The notes under the pieces are model-generated. The model was not told the origin of the DNA, did no database searches, and saw only the letters and a list, made by a program, of their open reading frames with translations. The translations under genes and the position numbers were made by a program. 64,000 nt of DNA from Nevskiaceae bacterium. Its GTDB lineage: Bacteria; Pseudomonadota; Gammaproteobacteria; Steroidobacterales; Steroidobacteraceae. This document shows, piece after piece, positions 35,743 to 45,740 of this stretch (position 1 is the stretch's first letter; each line of letters starts with the position of its first letter). The stretch lies in contig JACKOV010000003.1 in the NCBI GenBank assembly GCA_024234075.1, forward strand, positions 186,001 through 250,000, given 5' to 3'.

Positions 35743-37830
35743 ATGTCCCCGACGACTGAACATCTGGAGGCGCTGAACGGCCCCCAGCGCCGTGCCGTGA
35801 CCTACGGCGAGCCGGTGCTGCCGAAGGGATTCCGCAGCGGGCCGCTGCTGATCGTGGCCGGGGCCGGCACGGGCAAGACCAGCACGCTGGCGGCGCGGGT
35901 CGCTCACCTGGTGATCCACGGTGTCGAGCCGGGTCGGATCCTGATGCTGACCTTCACGCGCCGGGCGGCGCTGGAGATGCGCCACCGTGCCCGCGACATC
36001 GTCAAGAAGGCCTTGAACGAGACGGTCAGCGGCATCAGCCAGTCGATGCTGCCGCGCATGCAATGGGCCGGCACCTTTCACGCGATCGGTGCACGCCTGT
36101 TGCGCCACTACGCGAGGCAGCTGAAGCTCGACCCCAATTTCACGATTCTGGATCGCGGCGATGCGGCCGATCTGATCGATTCGATCCGCGAAGAGCTCGG
36201 CTTCGCCAGGCTCGACAAACGCTTCCCGCGCAAGGACGTCTGCCTCGCCATCTATTCGCATCGGGTCAACACGCAGAGCTCGCTGCAGGCGACGCTCGAG
36301 CAGCAGTTTCCGTGGTGCGTCGGCTGGGCGCAGGAGCTGACCCAGATTTTCCGGACCTACGTCGAGCGCAAGCAGCAGCTCGCCTTGCTCGACTACGACG
36401 ACTTGCTGCTGTACTGGCACGCGATGATGCAGGAGCCGCGCTTCGCGCAGCATGTCTCACGGCATTTCGACCACGTGCTCGTCGACGAGTACCAGGACAC
36501 CAATCGCCTGCAAGCCGAGATCCTGCTGGCCATGCGTCCCGACGGCGCCGGCCTGACGGTGGTCGGCGACGATGCGCAGGCGATCTATTCGTTCCGTGCC
36601 GCGGCGGTGGACAACATCCTCGGTTTTCCGGACCACTTCACGCCTCGCGCCGAGGTGGTGACACTGGCGCAGAACTACCGCTCGACCCAGCCGGTGCTCG
36701 ATGTCGCCAATGCGCTGATGGCCGAAGCGCCGCGCCAGTACCGCAAGCACCTGCTGTCGATCCGCGGCGACGGTCCGCTGCCGAGCCTGGTCACGGTCGA
36801 CGATCTGTCGACCCAGGCCGAGTTTGTCTGCAGCCAGATACTGAAGAAGCGCGAGATGAATCTGCCGCTGCGTCGCCAGGCCGTGCTGTTCCGTACCGCC
36901 AGCCACAGCGACCTGCTGGAGATCGAACTCACCCGCCGCAAGATTCCTTTCGTGAAGTACGGCGGGCTGCGCTTCCTGGAGGCGGCGCACGTCAAGGACC
37001 TGCTGGCGATCCTGCGCTGGGCCGACAACCTGCGCAACGATCTCGCCGGGTTCCGCGTGCTGCAGCTGATGCCGGGCATGGGGCCGGTGAATGCGCGTGC
37101 GGCGCTGCAGTGCTTCGCCGGGCAGGGGCGTTCGGTCGCCGGTCTGCGCGAGTTCAAGCCGCCTGCCGACGCCAGGCTGTCGTGGAACAAGTTGCTCGAC
37201 CTGTTGACTGAGCTGACCCGGCCGCAGCGTGCCTGGGCCGGGCAGGTCGGGCTGGTCCGCGAGTGGTACAAGCCGCTGTTCGAGCGGCTGTACGAGCATT
37301 TCCATACCCGTGTCGGCGATCTCGATCAGCTCGAGCTGTTGTCCGGGCAGCATGCCACGCGCGAGCGTTTCCTGGCCGAGTTGACGCTGGATCCGCCACA
37401 GGCGACCAGCGATGTCGCCGGCCAGCCGCTGCTGGAGGAGGACTATCTCGTGCTCTCGACGGTGCACTCGGCCAAGGGCATGGAGTGGGACAGCGTCTGC
37501 GTCCTGAATGTGGTCGACGGCAGTTTCCCGAACGAATACTCGACGCGCAGCGAAGCGCTGCTCGAAGAGGAGCGGCGGCTGCTGTACGTCGCCATGACCC
37601 GGGCGCGCCAGGAGCTGGCTCTGGTGCAGCCGTTGCGCTTCGCGGTGACCGCCCAGGCGCCGAAGTCCGACGCCCATGTGTACGGTGGCCGCAGCCGCTT
37701 CATGACCGACAAGGTGCTGAAGGCGCTGCAGGAGACGGTGTTCCACGGTACGCGCCTGACCGACGCCGGGCTCGCCGATGCGGCCGCCGACGTCGTCGAC
37801 GTCACGGCGCGTGCCAAACAGATGTGGTGA
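35743..37830 (+). CDS. UvrD/Rep-family ATP-dependent DNA helicase
   Basis: A 695-residue superfamily 1A helicase. Motifs in order: Q-region (LNGPQRRAV), I (VAGAGTGKTSTLA), Ia (LMLTFTRRAALEM), II (VLVDEYQDTN), III (VVGDDAQAIYSFRAA), IV (LAQNYRSTQPVLD), V (LSTVHSAKGMEWDSVCVLN) and VI (EERRLLYVAMTRARQEL). It is about 30 to 50 residues shorter than E. coli Rep/UvrD, lacking an extended C-terminal tail. ATG 35743 is preferred to the frame start 28 codons upstream because TATAGT and non-conserved sequence lie in between. Probable role: unwinding DNA in repair or replication restart; an exact UvrD/Rep/PcrA assignment is not possible. Confidence 0.93.
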   Translation: MSPTTEHLEALNGPQRRAVTYGEPVLPKGFRSGPLLIVAGAGTGKTSTLAARVAHLVIHGVEPGRILMLTFTRRAALEMRHRARDIVKKALNETVSGISQSMLPRMQWAGTFHAIGARLLRHYARQLKLDPNFTILDRGDAADLIDSIREELGFARLDKRFPRKDVCLAIYSHRVNTQSSLQATLEQQFPWCVGWAQELTQIFRTYVERKQQLALLDYDDLLLYWHAMMQEPRFAQHVSRHFDHVLVDEYQDTNRLQAEILLAMRPDGAGLTVVGDDAQAIYSFRAAAVDNILGFPDHFTPRAEVVTLAQNYRSTQPVLDVANALMAEAPRQYRKHLLSIRGDGPLPSLVTVDDLSTQAEFVCSQILKKREMNLPLRRQAVLFRTASHSDLLEIELTRRKIPFVKYGGLRFLEAAHVKDLLAILRWADNLRNDLAGFRVLQLMPGMGPVNARAALQCFAGQGRSVAGLREFKPPADARLSWNKLLDLLTELTRPQRAWAGQVGLVREWYKPLFERLYEHFHTRVGDLDQLELLSGQHATRERFLAELTLDPPQATSDVAGQPLLEEDYLVLSTVHSAKGMEWDSVCVLNVVDGSFPNEYSTRSEALLEEERRLLYVAMTRARQELALVQPLRFAVTAQAPKSDAHVYGGRSRFMTDKVLKALQETVFHGTRLTDAGLADAAADVVDVTARAKQMW

Positions 37831-37921
37831 TCGGGGCCGTGTCTGTGTGGCCGAGATCGGCTCGCGGCGCCAACTGCGGTTCGCACAGCAAGTAAACGGG
37901 CGGGCTCACCTTGCAGGCCGC

Positions 37922-37960
37922 AAAAAAATCGGCCGGTGATGCCCAGGGCGTCACCGGCCG
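37922..37960 (-). terminator. Rho-independent terminator of the DUF1838 gene
   Basis: On the minus strand: a perfect 10-bp stem (CGGCCGGTGA/TCACCGGCCG; plus-strand arms 37930-37939 and 37951-37960) with an 11-base loop followed by ATTTTTTT. It lies 45 bp downstream of the DUF1838 stop codon. Confidence 0.85.
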
Positions 37961-38004
37961 AATCGGTCGCGCGGCGCAGGGCGCCGCGCGCGCTCAGGCA
38001 GCCG

Positions 38005-38925
38005 TCAGTGGCTGCGCTGGTTCTGCTGCGGCGGCGGGACCTTCTTCTTGAAGTAGGTCCAGCTGGTTTCGTTGGGCCGGGCATCGTCGAGCGGCGGCGG
38101 CGTCCGGTACTCCGGATACTCGGTCTCGATCGCCTTGAGCATGACCGGCGGCAGCTGGTCGAAGCTGTCGAGCTTGCGGCCGGCGGCGTGGATATAGACC
38201 AGGCCGGTGCGATCGCCGTTTTCCATCCAGGGCAGCCAGGTGGCCAGGCGCACCCAGCCGACCTCGACCGACGGGTTGGCGACCTTGTCGTTCACCAGTT
38301 CGTCGAGATTGCCCATGAAATTGAACATCTCGGTCGCGTGGTACATGCCGCCGACGTATTTCTGGTAGTCGCCGCTGAGCGGGTTCAGATAGAACAAGGG
38401 CACGGTGATGGTGTTCCACCAGGTCCGGCCGCTGAGCGTGCCCCGCCACTCGGTCGGCTTGCCCTCGGCGTCGTACGGGAACACCGGGCGCTGGTTGACC
38501 GGGTCGTTGGCGGTCTGAACCACGTTCACCGTGGCACCGGTCCAGGGGTTGGTCCAGGTGCGCAGCAGCTCGCCGGTTTTCAGGTCGGTGTAGAACAGCA
38601 GTTCCCGCGAGACCAGGCGCCAGCCGGTGCCGCGCTTCTCGTCCTTGACGGTCTGGCAGGCGCGGATGTTCATGCCCTGGACGTTGAACAGCTTGCGGTC
38701 GCGCTCGCCGGGCACGCGGCTGAACGCCTCGCCGTGGAACCAGTAAACCGTCGGCTCGCCGTCCTTCATCGAGCACTGGATGCGGCGCGCAGCGGCGGTC
38801 GCACCCTCAGGCGTGTTCAGGTCGATTTTTGCGGCTTGTGCGCTGGCCGCGAACGTCAGTGCCACAAGCGTCGCGGCGAGTGGCGCTGCGAGTCGCGGCA
38901 TGAGGGCCATGGATCTTCTTTGCAT
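38005..38925 (-). CDS. DUF1838 family exported protein
   Basis: A 306-residue protein with a signal peptide (MQRRSMALMPRL...ASAQA, cleavage after AQA) and a DUF1838 domain covering the rest (DGEPTVYWFHGEAFSRVPGE, RLVSRELLFYTDLKTGELLR, TWWNTITVPLFYLNPLSGDY). The family is common in steroid- and hydrocarbon-degrading proteobacteria but has no established activity. ATG 38925 gives the best signal peptide; an ATG 16 codons upstream is the alternative. The gene has its own strong terminator, so it is probably monocistronic. Confidence 0.85.
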   Translation of the reverse strand: MQRRSMALMPRLAAPLAATLVALTFAASAQAAKIDLNTPEGATAAARRIQCSMKDGEPTVYWFHGEAFSRVPGERDRKLFNVQGMNIRACQTVKDEKRGTGWRLVSRELLFYTDLKTGELLRTWTNPWTGATVNVVQTANDPVNQRPVFPYDAEGKPTEWRGTLSGRTWWNTITVPLFYLNPLSGDYQKYVGGMYHATEMFNFMGNLDELVNDKVANPSVEVGWVRLATWLPWMENGDRTGLVYIHAAGRKLDSFDQLPPVMLKAIETEYPEYRTPPPLDDARPNETSWTYFKKKVPPPQQNQRSH

Positions 38926-39041
38926 CGGCAGACTCCCGGGATTCGGTTGGGCGTGACCGGCAGCATCATACACGCAAGATGTTTGCAGTCGCGGCCCACC
39001 GCCGTGTTGCGGCCGCGCGTCGGGCGTCCGGGCGCTGCGGG

Positions 39042-39422
39042 TCAGCGCGCGGGATGCTGCAGGTACTTCAGCACGTCGGGGTCGATGGTCGATACTGGTA
39101 CACGGTCGCGGGCGATCTCGGCGAGCACCCGCTGGGTGAATGCCGCCAGCTGTTCGGCGCGCAGCTGTTGTTCCTGCGGCGTATCGACATGATTCTCGAC
39201 GGCGCTCTCGGGCAGGACGCGCCGCGCGGTCAGCTCGGACTCTAGCGTCGCGAGCCGCTCGCGCAGCGTCCAGACCTCGGCGGTCAACGCGACGATTGCC
39301 CCGACCGCATTGTCCATCGGCACGGTGCGCAGGAAGTCGGGCTCGAGGGTGGTGATGGGGCCCTGCAGGGCGGCGTTGGCGCCGGGGCGGATTGCGCTGT
39401 TCATGCCGTGATCCTTGCTCAT
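39042..39422 (-). CDS. Small hypothetical protein coupled to a methyltransferase (126 aa)
   Basis: A 126-residue hydrophilic protein with no recognised domain. The middle (VGAIVALTAEVWTLRERLAT-LESEL) is a likely coiled coil, and the C-terminal part (QLAAFTQRVLAEIARDRVPV, DVLKYLQHPAR) is helical. ATG 39422 overlaps the methyltransferase stop (ATGA), so it is translated with that gene and may be its partner; an ATG at 39404 is possible. A role as a helical accessory subunit is a guess from coupling only. Confidence 0.68.
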   Translation of the reverse strand: MSKDHGMNSAIRPGANAALQGPITTLEPDFLRTVPMDNAVGAIVALTAEVWTLRERLATLESELTARRVLPESAVENHVDTPQEQQLRAEQLAAFTQRVLAEIARDRVPVSTIDPDVLKYLQHPAR

Positions 39423-40540
39423 TTCTCGAATACGTAGAGGTTCCAGTAGTTCGCGCCGACCGGCGTGCCTTGCGGGCGCTTGATCGAGCGGTTCAGGCGA
39501 TCGAAGGTGGTGATGCTGGTCTTCGAAAAGCCTGCAGCGCGCGCCCAGTCGGCGATCGGCGTGTCGTACCACGGGGTCGCATAGGTTTCGTTGTTGGTCC
39601 AGGCATGGGTGCGCTGGATCGCGTTCTGGAAGGGATCGCCCGGACGCAGGTGGAACTCGTGGCCGCCGAAGACGCCGCCGGGTTTCAGCACCCGACAGGC
39701 CTCGCGCAACAGCGCCGGCGTGTTGGCCGGCGGCAGCTCGTGCAGCATGAAATTGAAGAAGATCAGGTCGAACGTGGCGTCCGGATAGTCGAGGTGTTCG
39801 AGATCCTGCTGCGACAGGAACAGCGTGACGCCCTGCTCCTGGGCGCGCTGGTTGGCGAGCTTGAGGCAGGGCGCCGACAGGTCGACGCCGTGCAGCTCCG
39901 ACTCCGGATGCAGCTCGTGCCAGGTCAGGAGTGCGGCGCCGTGGCCGGTGCCCCAGTCGAGCACCTTGGCGTAGCGTCGCTGCGGCAGGGCATCGAACAG
40001 GATCCGGTAGATTCCGTTCGGATCCATGTGTGCCGGCACGGTGGTACGCCGGCCGATTTCGTAGGCGATGCCGTCGAGCGAATCGTGGGTGACGCCGCCG
40101 GTGTGCTGGTGGAACGGCACGTAGCGGAAATACTCGGGCAATTCGAGCTGCGGATTCAGCCGCAGCTGGGCCGGAGGCGTGTTGCGGGCGGTTTCCTCGA
40201 GCTGCCGTTCGAGCTGCTCGCGCTGCGCATCGAGCGTGGCGAAGATCCCGAGGCTCGGCCGGTGGTATTTGAAGCGCTGCAGGTTGCGGTAGTACCAGTT
40301 GTACAGGGCGTAATCGATGCCGCCGTCGAGGATCGCTTCCGCTTCGCGCCAGTCCGCCGGCGGTTTCGCGTCCGGCCGGGTCGTCTCCCGTTCGTAGCGG
40401 TCGTACATCTGGATCAGCAGCGGTCCTTCGATGTAGTTGCGCGCGGCGCGCAGGAACGCGTGATAGCTGCGGAAGTCCCGGCTTTCGTGGACTTCGAGGG
40501 GCGGAACCCGGGTCTCCAGGGTCTGGGGTACTGCGCTCAT
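39419..40540 (-). CDS. Class I SAM-dependent methyltransferase
   Basis: A 373-residue protein. Residues 1-170 form an unusual N-terminal region without a recognised domain (SYHAFLRAARNYIEGPLLIQ, YALYNWYYRNLQRFKYHRPS). The C-terminal half is a Rossmann methyltransferase: motif I KVLDWGTGHGAALLTW, acidic post-I ELHGVDLS, DATFDLIFFNFMLHELPP and the post-motif ACRVLKPGGVFGGHEFHL. The substrate is unknown; small-molecule or lipid methylation would fit the fold. The start ATG 40540 gives MSAVPQTLETR. It is coupled with the 126-residue gene downstream. Confidence 0.85.
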   Translation of the reverse strand: MSAVPQTLETRVPPLEVHESRDFRSYHAFLRAARNYIEGPLLIQMYDRYERETTRPDAKPPADWREAEAILDGGIDYALYNWYYRNLQRFKYHRPSLGIFATLDAQREQLERQLEETARNTPPAQLRLNPQLELPEYFRYVPFHQHTGGVTHDSLDGIAYEIGRRTTVPAHMDPNGIYRILFDALPQRRYAKVLDWGTGHGAALLTWHELHPESELHGVDLSAPCLKLANQRAQEQGVTLFLSQQDLEHLDYPDATFDLIFFNFMLHELPPANTPALLREACRVLKPGGVFGGHEFHLRPGDPFQNAIQRTHAWTNNETYATPWYDTPIADWARAAGFSKTSITTFDRLNRSIKRPQGTPVGANYWNLYVFEK

Positions 40541-40954
40541 GACGTTCACCTCGGCTTGAGCGGCCAATCTGCCACAGGGGTCCGCTGCCGGTCCACGGGA
40601 TCGAGTGTCGTGGATCGCAGGGTGAAGGCGGAGCCGTACCGGGTCCGGAGTTCGGGCGCAATCCCGTTGTAGCGTCCTCGACAGTGGCGACGCTCCCGGC
40701 GTACCGGCGATCCAAACGGGAGCATGGGTGATGGGATCGGTGACGCCCGAAATGCAGGCAGGCCTGATCCCCCGTCGCGGCGCGCTTCCAGTTCGCGGCC
40801 GATGGAGTATTGCGCGAGGATCCGGCGACCGGCTCGGTCTGCGCGAACCTCGGCGAGATTGCGCTCGAGCAGTGATCCGGGACGGGCCCGCGGGTTCGCT
40901 TCCGACCGGTATCCATCGTAGTCTTCGGCGGATCGTCGACGGAGGACCGAAACG
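40541..40954. other. Divergent intergenic region containing a decayed gene fragment
   Basis: A 414-bp gap between the methyltransferase and the second VOC gene. The only recognisable content is a PhzF-like fragment at 40768-40875 (see separate entry). GGAGGA at about 40939-40944 is the ribosome-binding site of the VOC gene. I see no clear promoter boxes. Confidence 0.5.
40768..40875 (+). pseudogene. PhzF-family isomerase remnant
   Basis: A 35-codon open fragment ending in TGA at 40873-40875. It contains ARFQFAADGVLREDPATGSV followed by CANLGEIALEQ; the EDPATGSxCANLG block is the hallmark C-terminal active-site motif of the PhzF/diaminopimelate-epimerase-like superfamily. A stop lies immediately upstream (40765-40767) and the rest of a roughly 270-residue enzyme is absent, so this is a relic rather than a gene. 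Confidence 0.55.
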
Positions 40955-41992
40955 ATGCCCGAGATCGTCGCGCCGCAGGGCGTCCCGTTGGCGGCAGCCC
41001 TGATCAGTGCACGCGATCTCGATGCGTCGCTGCGTTTCTATGTCGGGGTGATCGGCCTGGATGCCGATCCCGAGACGCTCTGGTCCGGTGCGGCGTTCGA
41101 ACGGCTGTGGGGTCTGCCGGCGGGCGCGCGGGCGCGTTGCCGGATGCTGTCGGCCGGCGCTGCGCGGGTCGGCCGCGTCCTGCTGATCGAGTTCGACCAG
41201 CGCAGCCTGCCGGCCGGTACGCTGCGCGAGACCATCGCGACCGGCTCGAATGCGCAATGTTTCGGCCTCGCCAACCTGAATTTCTACGATGCGGACATTC
41301 GCGCGACGACCGCGCGACTGCGTGCCGAGGGCTTCGGCTTCTGGAGCGATCCGACCCAGCACAGCCTCACCGCCGGTGTCGGCAATCCGATCGAGGTGGT
41401 GTTCGACGGCCCGGATGGCGTCGCGATCAACCTGGTCGAGTTGACCGGCACCGATCCCGCGACGCGCATCGGCCAGATGCGCGCCTATGTCGAGCGCCAC
41501 GGACGCACCCGTACCGGCTTCACGCCGGTGGTGACCACCTCGCATGCGGTGCGCTCGATTCCGCGGGCGCGGGCGTTCTACGAGCGCGTGCTGAAAATGG
41601 CCGCGCTGATCGACGAAGTGATGTCGGCCGATCGGGTCAACGTCTTCCTGCGTCTGCCGCAGGCTGCGCGGACCCACATCACCTTCATGCAAGGCAACCA
41701 CATGTTCGGCAAGATCGCGTTGTCCGAACCTTTGAACTACGCCGATGCCTGCGTCGACCTGGTGCCGCGCGCCCACGCGCCGAACATCGGTTATCTCGCC
41801 CAGGCCTTCGAACTCGCCACCGACGGTGATTTCGACGCCGCCGAGCGCAGCTGCCGCGAGCTGGAAGTCGAATTCGTCGCGCCGCCCGAAACTGCCGACC
41901 TGCCGGGCTTCGGCCGGCGCCGCTACATGATGGTGCACAACCCGGGCAGCGGCGCCCTGCAGTGGCTGCTCGGGCCGCCGATCGAAGGCTGA
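40955..41992 (+). CDS. VOC superfamily protein, two-domain
   Basis: A 345-residue protein with two glyoxalase/dioxygenase-like modules: the first begins ALISARDLDASLRFYVGVIG and ends in GVAINLVELTG, the second has RSIPRARAFYERVLKMAALI and ends GSGALQWLLGPP. Metal-ligand assignment is unclear. Similar paired VOC proteins occur in catabolic gene sets of steroid and aromatic degraders, but the present neighbours do not reveal a pathway. ATG 40955 is supported by GGAGGA ten bases upstream. It converges on speA, with four bases between the stop codons. Confidence 0.82.
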   Translation: MPEIVAPQGVPLAAALISARDLDASLRFYVGVIGLDADPETLWSGAAFERLWGLPAGARARCRMLSAGAARVGRVLLIEFDQRSLPAGTLRETIATGSNAQCFGLANLNFYDADIRATTARLRAEGFGFWSDPTQHSLTAGVGNPIEVVFDGPDGVAINLVELTGTDPATRIGQMRAYVERHGRTRTGFTPVVTTSHAVRSIPRARAFYERVLKMAALIDEVMSADRVNVFLRLPQAARTHITFMQGNHMFGKIALSEPLNYADACVDLVPRAHAPNIGYLAQAFELATDGDFDAAERSCRELEVEFVAPPETADLPGFGRRRYMMVHNPGSGALQWLLGPPIEG

Positions 41993-41996
41993 GCGC

Positions 41997-44057
<2,061 letters not shown>

Positions 44058-44123
44058 GCCGCCAGGCCGCGGCGGCTGCTGTGGCGACAGGCACCGCCGG
44101 TGGGTGCCGAAAATCGAGTGTCA

Positions 44124-44984
44124 TCAGGCGGGGCCTGTTGCGACGGGACGCGAGGGGTCGCGGATCCACTCACTCCAGGAGCCCGGGTAGAGGCGGCCGC
44201 CGCCGAGCCCGGCATGCTCGAGTGCCAGCAGATTGTGACAGGCACTGACACCCGAGCCGCACATCGCGACCAGGGCCGTCGGCGCTGCTCCACCGAGAGT
44301 CTGTAGCCATTGCGCCCGCAGCTCGTCGGCGGGTCGCAGCCGGCCGGTCGCATCGACATTGCGGACGAAGGGATGATTCACCGCGCCGGGCACGTGGCCG
44401 GCGATCGGGTCGATGGTCTCGTTCTGTCCGGCGAAGCGATCGGCGCCTCGCGCATCGACCAGGCGCAGGCCGGCAGCGGCGTCCCGCAGGCCGGTCGCGA
44501 GGGCGTCCGTGTCGACGGTGGCGCTGCGGTCGATACGGGCGACGAAACGTCGCGCCGCGCGGTCGCCTGCGGCTGTGGTGACCGGTTGCGCCGCGGCCGT
44601 CCAGGCGGCAAAACCACCGTCGAGCACTGCGACGGCGCGGTGGCCGAGCCAGCGGAACAGCCACCAGGCGCGCGCGGCGTACATGCCGTTGCCCTGGTCG
44701 TAGACCACGACCTGGACTCGCTCGTCGATGCCCCAGGCGCCGGCTCGTGCCGCGAAGGCGTCGGGGGAGGGCAGTGGATGACGGCCCGTCGAGGGGCCAA
44801 CCGCTGCGGCGAGATCGTGGTCGAGATCGCAGTAAAACGCGCCAGGTACGTGGCCGGCCGCCCAGGCCTCGCGCCCCCAGGCCGGTCGCACGAGATCGAA
44901 GCGGCAATCGAGCACCGCGCAGTCGGGATCGTCCAGCCTCGCGGCGAGTCCGGCGACGTCGATCAGGGTGGCGAGCGGTTCCAT
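44124..44984 (-). CDS. Sulfurtransferase, two rhodanese domains (3-mercaptopyruvate/thiosulfate type)
   Basis: A 286-residue protein with an inactive N-terminal rhodanese domain (AVLDCRFDLVRP, AAGHVPGAFYCDLDHDL, VVVYDQGNGMYAARAWWLFR, where the active Cys position is not a Cys) and an active C-terminal one (LVDARGADRFAGQNETIDPI, AGHVPGAVNHPF, MCGSGVSACHNLLALEH with the catalytic Cys in the CGSGVSA loop). The CGSGVT-like loop is typical of 3-mercaptopyruvate sulfurtransferases rather than strict thiosulfate enzymes. ATG 44984 is preferred to an earlier start. It is divergent from the GST gene with 61 bp between starts. Confidence 0.9.
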   Translation of the reverse strand: MEPLATLIDVAGLAARLDDPDCAVLDCRFDLVRPAWGREAWAAGHVPGAFYCDLDHDLAAAVGPSTGRHPLPSPDAFAARAGAWGIDERVQVVVYDQGNGMYAARAWWLFRWLGHRAVAVLDGGFAAWTAAAQPVTTAAGDRAARRFVARIDRSATVDTDALATGLRDAAAGLRLVDARGADRFAGQNETIDPIAGHVPGAVNHPFVRNVDATGRLRPADELRAQWLQTLGGAAPTALVAMCGSGVSACHNLLALEHAGLGGGRLYPGSWSEWIRDPSRPVATGPA

Positions 44985-45045
44985 CCGCGAATTCTCCGTC
45001 CGAAATCTTGCCGTTACAATCACGGACGGCTTCTGGAAGGACGAA

Positions 45046-45735
45046 ATGGCGATAGATCTCTACTGGGGCAGCGGCAGTCCGCAATGCTGGCGCGTCATGC
45101 TCGCGCTCGAGCACAAGCGTCTGCCATGGACCAGCCACCCGCTGCAGCTCGCACGGCAGGATCACAAATCGCCGCAGATGCTCGCGATGAACCCGCGCGG
45201 CCGGGTGCCCGTGCTCAAGGACGGGGACTACGTCGTGTTCGAGTCGGTCGCGGTGCTCTACTACCTCGACCTCAAATACCCCGATCCGCCGATTTTCGGC
45301 CGCACGCCCGAGGAAGCGGGCGTGATCATGCGGGTCATCGAGGAGTTCCAGGCCTACACCGAGGATTACCTGATGAGGATCTGTCAGGTGCTGGACAGCG
45401 GCGGGCCGGTTCCGGCGCAGCTGCGCGACGAGATCACCGACGCGATGCACGTCGTGGCCCGCGAGGCGCGCACCATCGAAGGCCGCCTGTCCAGGTCCGA
45501 CTGGATCGTCGGCGAGGACTACTCGGCCATCGACATGGTGATCTTCCCGGCGATCCAGCAGCTGCGTCGGGCCTTGAACCAGCCCGGCGGCCGCGAGTTG
45601 TCGAGCCGTTTCCTGCCGATTTCGGCAAACTACCCCGCGCTCGGCCGCTGGCTGGCACGGATCGAAGCGCTGCCCGGCTACGAGCGCACCTATCCGCCGC
45701 ACTGGCGGGAACAACCGTCAACAGGAGACCGCTAA
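45046..45735 (+). CDS. Glutathione S-transferase family protein
   Basis: A 229-residue GST. The N-domain starts IDLYWGSGSPQCWRVMLALE, where SPQCWR places a Cys in the catalytic-residue region as in some beta/omega-like GSTs, then MNPRGRVPVLKDGDYVVFES (cis-Pro and Glu-Ser). The C-domain includes YSAIDMVIFPAIQQLRRAL. The substrate is unknown. ATG 45046 follows GGAAGG. The homospermidine synthase gene starts five bases after its stop, so the two are co-transcribed, an association that has no obvious biochemical explanation. Confidence 0.9.
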   Translation: MAIDLYWGSGSPQCWRVMLALEHKRLPWTSHPLQLARQDHKSPQMLAMNPRGRVPVLKDGDYVVFESVAVLYYLDLKYPDPPIFGRTPEEAGVIMRVIEEFQAYTEDYLMRICQVLDSGGPVPAQLRDEITDAMHVVAREARTIEGRLSRSDWIVGEDYSAIDMVIFPAIQQLRRALNQPGGRELSSRFLPISANYPALGRWLARIEALPGYERTYPPHWREQPSTGDR

Positions 45736-45740
45736 AGAAA

